The notes: a model not told the origin generated them from the letters alone. Positions 1-7,997 are shown, numbered from the stretch's first letter. The stretch is 23,914 nucleotides of DNA from AWTP1-13 sp041288195 (GCA_041288195.1 JBGGME010000076.1:1-23914); one strand, 5' to 3'. Made by a program: numbers and translations.

Positions 1-256
1 TGAAGGTCCCCGACAGCACCAGCGAGATCGACGCAAATGTGTGCCCCTCGTCGTAGGGGTGATCGTGCGGACCGCAGGTGCAGACGATATCGGCGACGCG
101 CCAGCCTGCACCTGATGCGACAAGTCTTTCCGTCGCGCCGCCGGGCGTGCCGGTCCGCCTCTTGGCAGCGAGCGCAAGCTCGAGCGGGTCGGCATGGGGC
201 GTCCGCGCTGCGCGGCGCTCCGATCCGGCGAGCCCGTTGTTCGTCGTCGCTGTCAT
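1..256 (-). CDS. AraC-family transcriptional regulator, N-terminal fragment (partial)
   Basis: The reading frame opens with an ATG that overlaps the coaA stop (ATGA) and runs off the window edge after 85 codons. After a variable stretch of about 50 residues it reads GWRVADIVCTCGPHDHPYDE, then GHTFASISLVLSGTF. This Trp, Cys, GPHD, H, S-I, G-T-F pattern resembles the cupin-like sensor region at the start of many AraC-type regulators, whose DNA-binding helices lie at the C-terminus and would fall outside the window. The overlap suggests translational coupling to coaA, although a regulator has no obvious link to CoA synthesis. Assignment rests on pattern memory over a short fragment; another cupin-type protein is possible. 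That the frame is coding is likely, because it stays open and begins exactly at the coaA stop. Confidence 0.6.
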   Translation of the reverse strand, partial: MTATTNNGLAGSERRAARTPHADPLELALAAKRRTGTPGGATERLVASGAGWRVADIVCTCGPHDHPYDEGHTFASISLVLSGTF

Positions 257-1245
257 ATCCGCCGCAGCGAAACGCTCTCGATCTTGTGGTTGGCGCCCTT
301 GCGCAGGATCAGGCGTGCGCGCTGACGCGTCGGCAGGATGTTCTCGTAGAGGTTCTTCTCGTTGATGGACTGCCAGATCTCGAGCGCCTTGGCGCGCGCC
401 TCGTCGGGGGAGAGATGGGCGTAGCGGTGGAAGTAGGCGGCCGGATCGCGGAACGCGGTCTGCCGCAGCCGCATGAAGCGGGTTACGTACCACTCCTCGA
501 TCATCTTGGCGTCGGCATCCATGTAGATCGAGAAGTTGAAGAAGTCCGACACGAAGGGAATGGCCTCGCCGCCCTTGGGCATGCGCGCCGGCCGCAGCAC
601 GTTGAGGCCTTCGACGATCAGGATGTCCGGCGGGTCGATGATCGTGGCCTGGCCGGGAATGATGTCGTAGTGGAAATGCGAGTAGACGGGGGCCTCGACG
701 TTGGCCCTGCCGGACTTCACGTCGTGCAGGAAGTTGAGGAGCCGGGCAGTGTCGAAGCTCTCGGGGAAACCCTTGCGGTTCATTAGTCCGCGCCGCTCGA
801 GCTCGGCGTTGGGGTAGAGGAAGCCGTCCGTCGTGATGAGATCGACGCGCGGGTGGTCGGGCCACCGCGCCAGCAGCGCCCGCAGCACACGGGCAGTCGT
901 GCTCTTGCCGACCGCCACCGAGCCGCCGATGCCCAGGATGTAGGGCACGCGGCCGTCCATGCGGCCGAGGAAGCGGCTGGTGACGGCGTGCAGCTCCTGT
1001 GCGCCGGCGACGTGCAGATTGAGGAGCCGCGACATCGGCAGGTAGATCTGCTCCACCTCCTCCATCGACAGGTCCTCGATCAGACCCGAGAGCTGTTCGA
1101 GGTCGCGCGGCACCAGGGTCATCGGCGTGTCGGCGCGCAGCTTCGCCCATTCGTCGCGCGTGAAGACGCGGTAGGGCGAGAAGTGGATTTGCGAGCGCGA
1201 GACGCCAGCGTCTTGCGGCCGCAGGAACTGGGTGAGCTCGTTCAT
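253..1245 (-). CDS. coaA: Type I pantothenate kinase
   Basis: Phosphorylates pantothenate with ATP, the first and usually rate-setting step of coenzyme A synthesis in the cytoplasm. At 330 residues it has the usual length for bacterial CoaA. The Walker A loop GGSVAVGKST lies at residues 107-116, and the kinase core follows with DLITTDGFLYPN, then the FPESFD and EGLNVL segments typical of this family. The C-terminal half has the expected EEWYVTRFMRLR helix. Its ATG overlaps the hisE stop by the ATGA arrangement, and its own TGA overlaps the next start, so the three genes probably share one transcript. The hisE-coaA order is known from many Hyphomicrobiales, where both usually follow hisF. Nothing looks damaged or truncated. 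Confidence 0.97.
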   Translation of the reverse strand: MNELTQFLRPQDAGVSRSQIHFSPYRVFTRDEWAKLRADTPMTLVPRDLEQLSGLIEDLSMEEVEQIYLPMSRLLNLHVAGAQELHAVTSRFLGRMDGRVPYILGIGGSVAVGKSTTARVLRALLARWPDHPRVDLITTDGFLYPNAELERRGLMNRKGFPESFDTARLLNFLHDVKSGRANVEAPVYSHFHYDIIPGQATIIDPPDILIVEGLNVLRPARMPKGGEAIPFVSDFFNFSIYMDADAKMIEEWYVTRFMRLRQTAFRDPAAYFHRYAHLSPDEARAKALEIWQSINEKNLYENILPTRQRARLILRKGANHKIESVSLRRI

Positions 1246-1571
1246 GGCTGGCCCTGCCCGCGGCTGGCCTTCTCTGCGAGGCCCGAGGTGCCCATGCGAT
1301 GCTCCAGCTCGGCCAGCACGTTGCTGAAGGGTACATTCTTGATCTCGAGCAGCACCAGCAGGTGGTACAGGAGATCGGCAGCCTCCCGCGTCAGTGCGCG
1401 TTCATCCTGCGTCAACGCTGCGATCACGGTCTCGGTTGCCTCCTCGCCGAGCTTCTTGGCGCAATGGCCCGGGCCCGCGTCGAGAAGCTCGCGGGTATAG
1501 GACTTGCTGGCGGGCTCGGAGCGCCGCGCGCGGATGGTCGCGGCCAGGCGCTGCAGCGCAGTATCAGACAT
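1242..1571 (-). CDS. hisE: Phosphoribosyl-ATP pyrophosphatase
   Basis: Hydrolyses phosphoribosyl-ATP to phosphoribosyl-AMP, the second step of histidine synthesis. The 109-residue product from the ATG at 1571 shows the compact all-helical HisE fold signatures: a C-K-K-L-G-E-E-A-T-E motif, which carries the acidic residues that bind magnesium, and the later EAADLLYHLLVLL helix. The frame stays open upstream to 1760, but the extra 63 residues look like translated non-coding DNA; the MSDTALQRLA start fits the family. No strong ribosome binding site is visible. The gene is first in a minus-strand chain with coaA and the AraC-like gene. The other his genes are not adjacent: a divergent rfbC lies upstream instead of hisF. 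Confidence 0.95.
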   Translation of the reverse strand: MSDTALQRLAATIRARRSEPASKSYTRELLDAGPGHCAKKLGEEATETVIAALTQDERALTREAADLLYHLLVLLEIKNVPFSNVLAELEHRMGTSGLAEKASRGQGQP

Positions 1572-1762
1572 GGGCCATACGTCCGGGTGTCCGGGCTCGG
1601 GGTGGCGGTCGCGGCCACTCCAACAACTCCAGGCGATGGCCGTCAAGGGTCCCTTGGTCGCCCTGGTTTCCCATACATGTTGGGTGGCAAGACGCGGCAG
1701 CTCCTGGCATTGTCGAGGCGCATGCCTGCCCCTGGCAGGGGCCGGTCCTTCGCGAGGCATCT
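1572..1762. promoter_or_regulatory. Divergent intergenic region hisE / rfbC
   Basis: This 191-bp gap separates two genes transcribed away from each other and so should carry promoters for both. I could not find a convincing -35/-10 pair for either side. It does contain a small perfect inverted repeat, GCCCC-TGGCA-GGGGC at 1728-1742, just upstream of the rfbC ribosome binding site GCGAGG at 1752-1757. The hairpin could affect rfbC expression, but short GC palindromes are common in DNA this rich in GC. Confidence 0.4.
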
Positions 1763-2362
1763 ATGGCGCCCGAGATCCGCTCGCTTGCCATCCCCGACGT
1801 GAAGCTGATCACGCCGCGTATCTTTAGCGACGGGCGGGGCTTCTTCTCGGAGACCTACAGCCGCAGGGACATGAGCCAGGCCGGAATCGGCTGCGAGTTC
1901 GTTCAGGACAACCAATCCCTCTCGCACGCCAGAGGCGTGATCCGGGGCCTGCATTACCAGGCCGAGCCTCATGCCCAGGGCAAGCTGGTGCGCGTCACGA
2001 AGGGTGCCATCTTCGACGTGGCCGTCGACATCCGGCAGGGATCGCCGACCTTCGGCCAGCATGTGACGGCCACCCTATCGGCCGCCAATTGGTCGCAGCT
2101 GTGGATCCCGGTGGGCTTTGCCCACGGCTTCTGCACGCTCGAGCCCGATACCGAGATGATCTACAAGGTGACCGACTACTATGCGCGGGAATGCGACCGC
2201 GGCATCGCTTTCGACGACCCGGACCTCGGCATCGCCTGGCCGGTTGGCCCCGCCGAGGCGACCCTCTCGGACAAGGACCGTAGGCACCCCCGGTTGCGCG
2301 ACTTGCCCGCACAATTCACCTTCAACGGTCACGGCCTTGCTGCTGCCCCAGGTTCGACTTGA
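1763..2362 (+). CDS. rfbC: dTDP-4-dehydrorhamnose 3,5-epimerase
   Basis: Epimerises dTDP-4-keto-6-deoxyglucose at C3 and C5, the third step towards dTDP-L-rhamnose for surface polysaccharides. The 199-residue product has the family hallmarks: GRGFFSETY near residue 25, the RGLHYQ motif with catalytic His64, Lys74 in the substrate pocket, a DIRQGSPTFG turn, the IPVGFAHGF strand around residue 117 and the catalytic Tyr134 in EMIYKVTDYY. The open frame extends upstream to 1394, but those codons overlap hisE on the other strand. The ATG at 1763 is preceded by GCGAGG and matches the family start. It is followed by rfbA after 72 bp. rfbB and rfbD are missing from the window, so the pathway must be completed elsewhere in the genome. 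Confidence 0.95.
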   Translation: MAPEIRSLAIPDVKLITPRIFSDGRGFFSETYSRRDMSQAGIGCEFVQDNQSLSHARGVIRGLHYQAEPHAQGKLVRVTKGAIFDVAVDIRQGSPTFGQHVTATLSAANWSQLWIPVGFAHGFCTLEPDTEMIYKVTDYYARECDRGIAFDDPDLGIAWPVGPAEATLSDKDRRHPRLRDLPAQFTFNGHGLAAAPGST

Positions 2363-2434
2363 CGTCCTGGCGGACCTAGACTGCCCCCACGCCGGCAACG
2401 ACCCAACACCTGTCCACGCGGATCACAGGCTGCC

Positions 2435-3313
2435 ATGAAGGGGATCATCCTCGCGGGGGGAAGGGGTACGCGCCTCTATCCCATGACGCTCGTGGTCTCC
2501 AAGCAGCTGCTGCCGGTCTACGACAAGCCGATGATCTACTACCCGCTGTCGACCCTGATGCTGGCGGGCATTCGCGACATCCTGATCATCACGACGCCGG
2601 AAGACCGGCCGAGCTTCCAGCGCCTGCTCGGAGACGGCGGCAAGTGGGGATTGCGGCTCAGCTACCGCGAGCAGCCGAAGCCGGAAGGGCTGGCCCAGGC
2701 CTACATCATCGGCGCCGACTTCGTTGCCGGCGGCAATTCCGCGCTGATCCTCGGCGACAACATCTACTATGGCGACGCCCTGCAGCGGTTGCTCGCCTCC
2801 GCAGTCGCCCGCAGGAGGGGCGCCACGGTGTTCGCCTATCAGGTCGCTGATCCGCAGCGCTATGGCGTGGTCGATCTCGATGCGGCCGGATGCGCACTGT
2901 CGATCGAGGAGAAGCCGCTGCGGCCGCGGTCGCGCTGGGCCGTCACCGGTCTCTACTTCTATGACGAGCGCGTCACCCAGATCGCCACCCACCTTCAGCC
3001 CTCGGCGCGTGGGGAGCTCGAGATCAGCGATATCAACAAGGCCTACCTCGAGCTGGGCGAGTTGCATGTGGAGCGATTGGGCCGGGGCTATGCCTGGCTC
3101 GACACCGGCACGCCGGAGGCGCTCAGCGAGGCCGTGGACTTCATGCGCGCGCTCGAGAAGCGGCAGGGCTACCGCATCGCCTGCCCGGAGGAGATCGCAT
3201 TCCGGATGGGGTTCATCGGCCGGGACGATCTCGCCGCCCTGGCCGGCGAGCTGGCCAGCTCCGACTACGGCCGCTATCTGCGGGACGTCGCCGACACCGG
3301 CTTTGGAGCGTGA
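2435..3313 (+). CDS. rfbA: Glucose-1-phosphate thymidylyltransferase
   Basis: Joins glucose-1-phosphate and dTTP to give dTDP-glucose, the first step of dTDP-rhamnose synthesis. The 292-residue length is standard. The N-terminal nucleotide-binding signature GGRGTRLYPMT spans residues 8-18, followed by SKQLLPVYDKPMIYYPLS with the conserved lysine, GDNIYYG with the metal-binding Asp108, and the later AWLDTGTPEAL segment. The start MKGIILAGG is canonical although the ribosome binding site in front of it is weak. It lies 72 bp after rfbC and is probably co-transcribed. Its last codons and stop form one arm and the loop of a long perfect inverted repeat described separately. Confidence 0.97.
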   Translation: MKGIILAGGRGTRLYPMTLVVSKQLLPVYDKPMIYYPLSTLMLAGIRDILIITTPEDRPSFQRLLGDGGKWGLRLSYREQPKPEGLAQAYIIGADFVAGGNSALILGDNIYYGDALQRLLASAVARRRGATVFAYQVADPQRYGVVDLDAAGCALSIEEKPLRPRSRWAVTGLYFYDERVTQIATHLQPSARGELEISDINKAYLELGELHVERLGRGYAWLDTGTPEALSEAVDFMRALEKRQGYRIACPEEIAFRMGFIGRDDLAALAGELASSDYGRYLRDVADTGFGA

Positions 3314-3325
3314 GTCGGCGACGTC
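3284..3325 (+). terminator. 12-bp perfect inverted repeat across the rfbA stop
   Basis: The arms GACGTCGCCGAC (3284-3295) and GTCGGCGACGTC (3314-3325) are exactly complementary, separated by 18 nt that contain the final rfbA codons and the TGA. The RNA hairpin would be very stable. No T-run follows, so it is not a textbook intrinsic terminator. It may end or protect the rfbCA transcript, act with Rho, or be a protein site. The absence of a clear promoter before amn leaves open whether transcription continues past it. Confidence 0.5.
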
Positions 3326-3412
3326 TGCGGCAAGTCGCAAAGGATTGACGGAGGGCAGGCTATGCTGGCAGCAGGGCCATCTTGGTATGTGCTTGCCCCG
3401 CCCCTGTAGAGG

Positions 3413-4894
3413 ATGCCCGCGGACATGTCGCAGCGCTCCGCACGACCGATCCGATCCGCCGAGGCGGCGCTGGACCGCCTGGAGAAGCTCTATGCCGACG
3501 CCAGTTCCGCGCTTGTGGCGGCGCTCGACCGCTACCTTGCCACCCGCGAGCCGCCATCGCTCGAGACCCGCGCCCAGTTCCGCTATCCGCTGCTGCGCAT
3601 CGTCCATCGCGATGCCGCCCGCACGCTTCCCAGTCACCGGCGCGCCTTCGCCCGGCTGCAAAGCCCCGGCGTCTACGAGACGACGATCACACACCCGGCC
3701 GCCTTCCGCCGCTACCTGCTGGAGCAGCTGACCCCGCTAGTCGCCGAGTATGGCGCCCGCATTGAGATCGCCGTCAGCGACCAGGAGATCCCCTACCCCT
3801 ATGTGCTCGAGCGCGCCGACGAGATTGCGGGCGCCGGCGTCACCTCGGCCGATCTCGCCCGCCATTTTCCGACGCCGCAGCTCTCCGCGGTGGGCGACGA
3901 GATCGCGGATGGGCAGTGGGAGCATCGCGAGGGCCAGCCACGCCCGCTGTCCCTGTTCGACGCCGCCCGCATCGACTACTCGCTGCGCCGCCTCGTGCAC
4001 TACACGGGCAGCGATTGGCGCAACGTGCAGCAATGGATCCTGCTCACCAACTACCACCGCTACGTCGACCAGTTCGTGCGCTGGGGCCGCGAGCAGCTTG
4101 CGGGAGACGCCAGAACCGCCCGCGTCGTGCTGCCCGGCAATATCTCGATCGATGGTAGCCATTCCCGCGAGGAGGCCGACGCCCTGGTCGCTGCCTGCGA
4201 ATGGCACCGCTACCAGATGCCCGCCTATCACCTGGTCGCCCCCGAGGGCGAAGGCGTGACCCTCATCAACATCGGCGTGGGTCCCTCCAACGCCAAGAAC
4301 ATCACCGACCACCTGGCAGTTCTGCGCCCCAACTGCTGGCTGATGGTGGGCCACTGCGGAGGCCTGCGCGCTACGCAAAAAATCGGCGACTACGTGCTGG
4401 CGCACGCTTATCTGCGCCAGGACCGCATCCTCGACTCCCTGGTGCCGCCCGACGTGCCGGTGCCCGCGCTGGCCGAGATCCAGGTGGCCCTGCAGGATGC
4501 GGCGGCGATCGTCACCGGCGCCAAGGGCGAGGCGCTCAAGGGAATTCTGCGCACCGGAACGGTCGTGACCAACGACGACCGCAACTGGGAGCTGCGCTTC
4601 ACCCAGGAGCGGCGGCGAATCAACCTCTCCCGCGCGATCGCCGTCGACATGGAGAGCGGCACCATCGCCGCCCAGGGCTTCCGCCTGCGCGTGCCCTACG
4701 GCACGCTCCTGTGCGTATCCGACAAGCCATTGCACGGCGAGATCAAATTGCCCGGCGCCGCCAACGCCTTTTACGAGCGCGCCGTTGCACAACATCTGGA
4801 GATCGGGCTCAAGGCCCTTGACCTTCTGCGCTCGCGACGCGACACGCTGCATTCACGCAAGCTCAGGAGCTTCGACGAGCCGCCGTTCCGCTGA
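3413..4894 (+). CDS. amn: AMP nucleosidase
   Basis: Splits AMP into adenine and ribose-5-phosphate, an adenylate-balancing reaction in the cytoplasm. The 493 residues match the length of E. coli Amn. An N-terminal Amn-specific domain is followed by a nucleoside-phosphorylase-like catalytic domain. The latter shows GVGPSNAKNITDHLAVLRP, the VGHCGGLR segment, a VDMESG motif near residue 412 and CVSDKPLHGE, whose Asp near residue 437 is the expected general acid. Two starts are possible: ATG 3413 has AGAGG directly against it, while ATG 3425 has the same GAGG 12 bases upstream; the four-residue difference cannot be settled here. The next gene, cfa, starts 39 bp downstream on the same strand, so co-transcription is likely. 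Confidence 0.95.
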   Translation: MPADMSQRSARPIRSAEAALDRLEKLYADASSALVAALDRYLATREPPSLETRAQFRYPLLRIVHRDAARTLPSHRRAFARLQSPGVYETTITHPAAFRRYLLEQLTPLVAEYGARIEIAVSDQEIPYPYVLERADEIAGAGVTSADLARHFPTPQLSAVGDEIADGQWEHREGQPRPLSLFDAARIDYSLRRLVHYTGSDWRNVQQWILLTNYHRYVDQFVRWGREQLAGDARTARVVLPGNISIDGSHSREEADALVAACEWHRYQMPAYHLVAPEGEGVTLINIGVGPSNAKNITDHLAVLRPNCWLMVGHCGGLRATQKIGDYVLAHAYLRQDRILDSLVPPDVPVPALAEIQVALQDAAAIVTGAKGEALKGILRTGTVVTNDDRNWELRFTQERRRINLSRAIAVDMESGTIAAQGFRLRVPYGTLLCVSDKPLHGEIKLPGAANAFYERAVAQHLEIGLKALDLLRSRRDTLHSRKLRSFDEPPFR

Positions 4895-4933
4895 GGGGCG
4901 AGGCCGGCGGAGCGGCATTTGCGGGAGGAGCCG

Positions 4934-6181
4934 ATGTTTCCCCTGTCGAACATGCTCGAAGCCTTCGTGCGCGTTGGCACGCTCAAGGTCATCGATGCGG
5001 AGGGCAAGACCCACGTCTTCGCCGGCGCGCCGGGCCCGCAGGTCACCATGCGGCTCACCGACCCCACGCTCTACCGCAAGCTGTTCTTCAATCCAGAGCT
5101 TGCGGCCGGCGAGGCCTACATGGACGGGCGCATGCGCTTCGAGGATTCGACGCTGCGCGACTTCCTCACGCTGTTCTCGCTGAACCGGCTTTCGCTCGGC
5201 AACCAACCCTTGCAGAAGTTGCTGCGCCGCGTCTCACGTGGGCTCAAGCGCTTCCAGCAGGCAAACCCGGTCGGCAAGGCGCAGCAGAACGTGGCGCACC
5301 ACTACGACCTTGGTAACGACTTCTACAAGCTCTTCCTCGACGAGGGGATGCAGTATTCCTGCGCCTACTTCCTCGACGACACCGAAACGCTGGAGGAGGC
5401 CCAGCAGAACAAGCTGCGCCTGATCGCCGCCAAGCTCAACCTCAAGCCCGGCCTCAAGGTGCTCGACATCGGCAGCGGCTGGGGCGAGCTCGCGCTCTAT
5501 CTCGCAATCCTCGAGGAGGTCGATGTCACAGGCGTCACGCTGTCCAAGGAGCAGCACGAGCTGTCGAACGAGCGGGCGCGCAAGGCGGGGCTGGCCAACA
5601 GGGTACGCTTCGAGCTGCGCGACTACCGCGAGGTAAGGGAGCAATTCGACCGCGTCGTATCGGTCGGCATGTTCGAGCACGTCGGCGTCCACCACTACCC
5701 GGAGTTCTTCGCCAAGGTGAACGATCTGCTGAGCGAGAACGGCGTCATGCTGCTGCACTCCATCGGTCACATGAGCCCGCCGGGCACGGCGAGCCCGTGG
5801 CTCAGGAAGTACATCTTCCCGGGCGCCTACTCGCCTGCCCTGTCGGAGGTGTTCACGGCCGTGGAGCAGGCGAGCCTGTGGGTCACCGACCTCGAGTTCC
5901 TGCGCGTGCACTACGCCAAGACGCTCGCGCACTGGTGCCGCCGCTTCGAGGCCAACCGCGCCAGGATCGCGCAGATGTACGACGAGCGCTTCTGCCGCAT
6001 GTGGGAGTTCTACCTCATCAGCGCCGAGATGATGTTCCGCACCGGCAGCCAGCTCGTCTTCCACATGCAGCTCGCCAAGAAGCGCGACGCGGCGCCGATC
6101 GTGCGCGACTACATGACCGACCTGCAGCGCCGCTATCGCGAGATGGAGGCCCGGCTGCCCCAGCGCGTGGGGCAGGACTGA
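4934..6181 (+). CDS. cfa: Cyclopropane-fatty-acyl-phospholipid synthase
   Basis: Transfers a methylene from S-adenosylmethionine to double bonds of membrane phospholipid acyl chains, usually during stress or stationary phase. The 415-residue product has an N-terminal lipid-binding region (about 1-110), then HYDLGNDFYKLFLDEG near residue 123, the conserved Cys in MQYSCAYF near residue 142, and the SAM-binding loop VLDIGSGWGE near residue 176. The MFEHVG motif with its conserved Glu and a C-terminal helical part follow. ATG 4934 is preferred over the in-frame TTG at 4919 because GGGAGGAG ends four bases before it. It follows amn closely and converges with the RibD-like gene. A 7-bp inverted repeat (CTGCCCC/GGGGCAG, 6155-6175) sits in its last codons. 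Confidence 0.95.
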   Translation: MFPLSNMLEAFVRVGTLKVIDAEGKTHVFAGAPGPQVTMRLTDPTLYRKLFFNPELAAGEAYMDGRMRFEDSTLRDFLTLFSLNRLSLGNQPLQKLLRRVSRGLKRFQQANPVGKAQQNVAHHYDLGNDFYKLFLDEGMQYSCAYFLDDTETLEEAQQNKLRLIAAKLNLKPGLKVLDIGSGWGELALYLAILEEVDVTGVTLSKEQHELSNERARKAGLANRVRFELRDYREVREQFDRVVSVGMFEHVGVHHYPEFFAKVNDLLSENGVMLLHSIGHMSPPGTASPWLRKYIFPGAYSPALSEVFTAVEQASLWVTDLEFLRVHYAKTLAHWCRRFEANRARIAQMYDERFCRMWEFYLISAEMMFRTGSQLVFHMQLAKKRDAAPIVRDYMTDLQRRYREMEARLPQRVGQD

Positions 6182-6225
6182 GCGGCGACTGCAGCGAGGC
6201 GCCCTGCCCGTCCCCGCGATCGCTT

Positions 6226-6873
6226 CTACCCGCGCTTCGCAAGCACGACATGCGTGGTCTTCGCCGAGGAAATATGCTCGGTGCACCGGTAGCCGAGCTT
6301 GGGCAAATCGAGACCGGCCAGCAGGTGCTCTCCGGAGCCGAGAAGGACCGGGGCGACGGCAAGGTGCATCTCGTCGATCAGTCCGGCGCCGAGGTACTGC
6401 CGGATCGTTGCGACGCCGCCGCCCAGTCGGATGTCCCGGTCCTTCGCAGCCTCCGTTGCGCGCGCCAGCGCGGCGTGGATGCCGTCGGTGACGAAGTGGA
6501 AGGTCGTCCCGCCGTTCATTTCGATCGGCGCCCGCGCGTGATTGGTGAGCACGTACACGGGGCAGTGATAGGGCGGAGTGTCTCCCCACCAGCCCTTCCA
6601 TGTGTCGTCGGGCCAGGATCCTCGCACCGGTCCGAACATGTTGCGGCCCAGGATCCACGCGCCGATGCCGTCGAAACCACGTGCCGCGTAATCGTCGTCG
6701 ATACCTGTGTTGCCACCCTCCTGCCCGAACATCTGCCGGAATGTGCGGGTGGCATGAGACCATTCGTGCAGTGCCATGCCGCCGCGCCCGAGCGGGTTCT
6801 CCAGGCTCTGGTCGGGGCCTGCGCCGTAGCCGTCGAGGGAAAACGCAAAGCAGTGGACGCGCAGCTTGGGCAT
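6226..6873 (-). CDS. Dihydrofolate-reductase-like protein (RibD C-terminal domain family)
   Basis: A 215-residue protein of the RibD C-terminal / dihydrofolate reductase fold, which binds NADPH and reduces pterin- or pyrimidine-like substrates. The start MPKLRVHCFAFSLDGYGAG, the middle GAWILGRNMFGPVRG, the YVLTNHARAP strand, the GGGVATIRQYLGAGLIDEMH helix and the APVLLGSGEHLLAGLD segment are the usual family landmarks. The substrate is unknown: such stand-alone proteins rarely have an assigned function. The ATG at 6873 has GGAG six bases upstream; another ATG at 6918 would add 15 residues but has no ribosome binding site. It follows the kinase gene by 70 bp on the same strand, probably on the same transcript, and converges with cfa. 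Confidence 0.88.
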   Translation of the reverse strand: MPKLRVHCFAFSLDGYGAGPDQSLENPLGRGGMALHEWSHATRTFRQMFGQEGGNTGIDDDYAARGFDGIGAWILGRNMFGPVRGSWPDDTWKGWWGDTPPYHCPVYVLTNHARAPIEMNGGTTFHFVTDGIHAALARATEAAKDRDIRLGGGVATIRQYLGAGLIDEMHLAVAPVLLGSGEHLLAGLDLPKLGYRCTEHISSAKTTHVVLAKRG

Positions 6874-6943
6874 GACGGCTCCGTCGGTTGGCGAGGGCGC
6901 CCGATCCACATCGGACATTTGGACGGCTTGATGGCCAGGCGCG

Positions 6944-7939
6944 TCAGCCGACGAGACCTGCCTGGCGCGCGAGGTCCTGCAGGCGCTTCTCGGGCCGGGC
7001 GCCGATGTGGGAGATGATCTCGGCCGCCGCCAGGCTGCCGAGGCGGCCGGCCGTCTCGACGTCGCGGCCGGAGGCGACGCCGTAGAGGAAGCCCGCCGCA
7101 TAGAGATCGCCGGCGCCGGTGGTGTCGACGACCTTGGCGACCGGCGCCGCGGGAACCGCAACCGACTTGCCCTGGCTCAGGATCACGCTGCCCTTCTCCG
7201 AGCGCGTGAGCACGGCAAGCTTGGTGTCGGCCTGCGCCCGCCGCGCCGCCTCGTCGAACGAGCCCGTCTGGTAGAGCGAGGTGATCTCGGCCTCGTTGGC
7301 AAAGAGGATGTCGACGTTGGCGCGGATCAGCGACAGGAACTCGGCCCGGTGACGGTCGACGCAGAATGAATCGGACAGCGACAGCGCCACCTGCCGCCCC
7401 GCCTTGCCGGCGATCGCCGCCGCCTGTCGGAAGGCGGCTTTGGCCTCGGGCCGGTCGAACAGGTAGCCCTCGAGATAGACGATGCGTGCGGAGCGGATCA
7501 GCGCCTCGTCCACCTCGCCGCCGCCGAGTTGCGGGCTCACTCCGAGGAAGGTGTGCATGGTGCGCTGGCCGTCGGGCGTCACCAGCACGAGGCAGCGCCC
7601 GGTCGGCTCGCTCCCGGCTGCTGCCGCCGGCGTCGTGAAGGTCACGCCCGCGGTGCGGATGTCGTGGCCGAAGACCTGTCCGAACTGATCGCTCGCGGTC
7701 TTGCCGATGAAGCCGGCCCGCCCGCCGAATGAGGCGACGCCGACCACGGAGTTGGCGACCGAGCCGCCCGAGATCTCGACGGCCGGTCCCATGTCGTCGT
7801 AGAGCTTGCCGACGGCCGCCGCATCGACCAGCTGCATGCTGCCCTTCTTGCAGCCGTGCCGCGTCAGGAACGCATCGTCGCAGCGGGCGATGATGTCGAC
7901 GATGGCGTTGCCGATGCCGACGACGTCGTGCTCTTGCAT
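6944..7939 (-). CDS. PfkB-family sugar/adenosine kinase
   Basis: An ATP-dependent kinase of the ribokinase (PfkB) family, 331 residues, closest by feel to the group annotated as adenosine kinase in Alphaproteobacteria. Visible landmarks are VVGIGNAIVDIIARCDD at the start, the substrate-contact GGSVANSVVGVASFGG near residue 58, the FANEAEITSLY segment near 213, and the ATP/anion-hole motif DTTGAGD at 272-278 with the catalytic Asp278. A strong ribosome binding site GGAGGG precedes ATG 7939, so the long upstream extension of the frame is rejected. A good promoter lies just upstream. If it acts on adenosine, it and amn would work on opposite sides of the adenylate pool, but the substrate cannot be fixed from sequence alone. 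Confidence 0.9.
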   Translation of the reverse strand: MQEHDVVGIGNAIVDIIARCDDAFLTRHGCKKGSMQLVDAAAVGKLYDDMGPAVEISGGSVANSVVGVASFGGRAGFIGKTASDQFGQVFGHDIRTAGVTFTTPAAAAGSEPTGRCLVLVTPDGQRTMHTFLGVSPQLGGGEVDEALIRSARIVYLEGYLFDRPEAKAAFRQAAAIAGKAGRQVALSLSDSFCVDRHRAEFLSLIRANVDILFANEAEITSLYQTGSFDEAARRAQADTKLAVLTRSEKGSVILSQGKSVAVPAAPVAKVVDTTGAGDLYAAGFLYGVASGRDVETAGRLGSLAAAEIISHIGARPEKRLQDLARQAGLVG

Positions 7940-7964
7940 GCTTGGTCCCTCCGTTGGTCGGCGC

Positions 7965-7993
7965 ACTATATGTGCCGGCGCAGGTCCGGTCGA
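7965..7993 (-). promoter_or_regulatory. Sigma-70-type promoter for the PfkB kinase gene
   Basis: Read on the minus strand, TCGACC (-35) is followed by exactly 17 bp and TATAGT (-10). Transcription would begin near 7958, about 19 bases before the ATG and just before the GGAGGG ribosome binding site. It lies in the 86-bp gap after holA, so the kinase and RibD-like genes can be expressed separately from leuS-lptE-holA. No experimental support; judged by motif match and spacing. Confidence 0.55.
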
Positions 7994-7997
7994 CACC

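Noticed and set aside
2423..3694. A 423-codon minus-strand frame opposite rfbA and amn.
   Set aside because: Both plus-strand genes carry full family signatures; the antisense translation does not.
6155..6175. A 7-bp inverted repeat at the end of cfa as a terminator.
   Set aside because: It lies within coding sequence, has no T-run, and GC-rich repeats of this size occur often here; noted only under cfa.
5234..6763. A 509-codon minus-strand frame spanning cfa and part of the RibD-like gene.
   Set aside because: It is antisense to cfa and out of frame with the true minus-strand gene ending at 6226.
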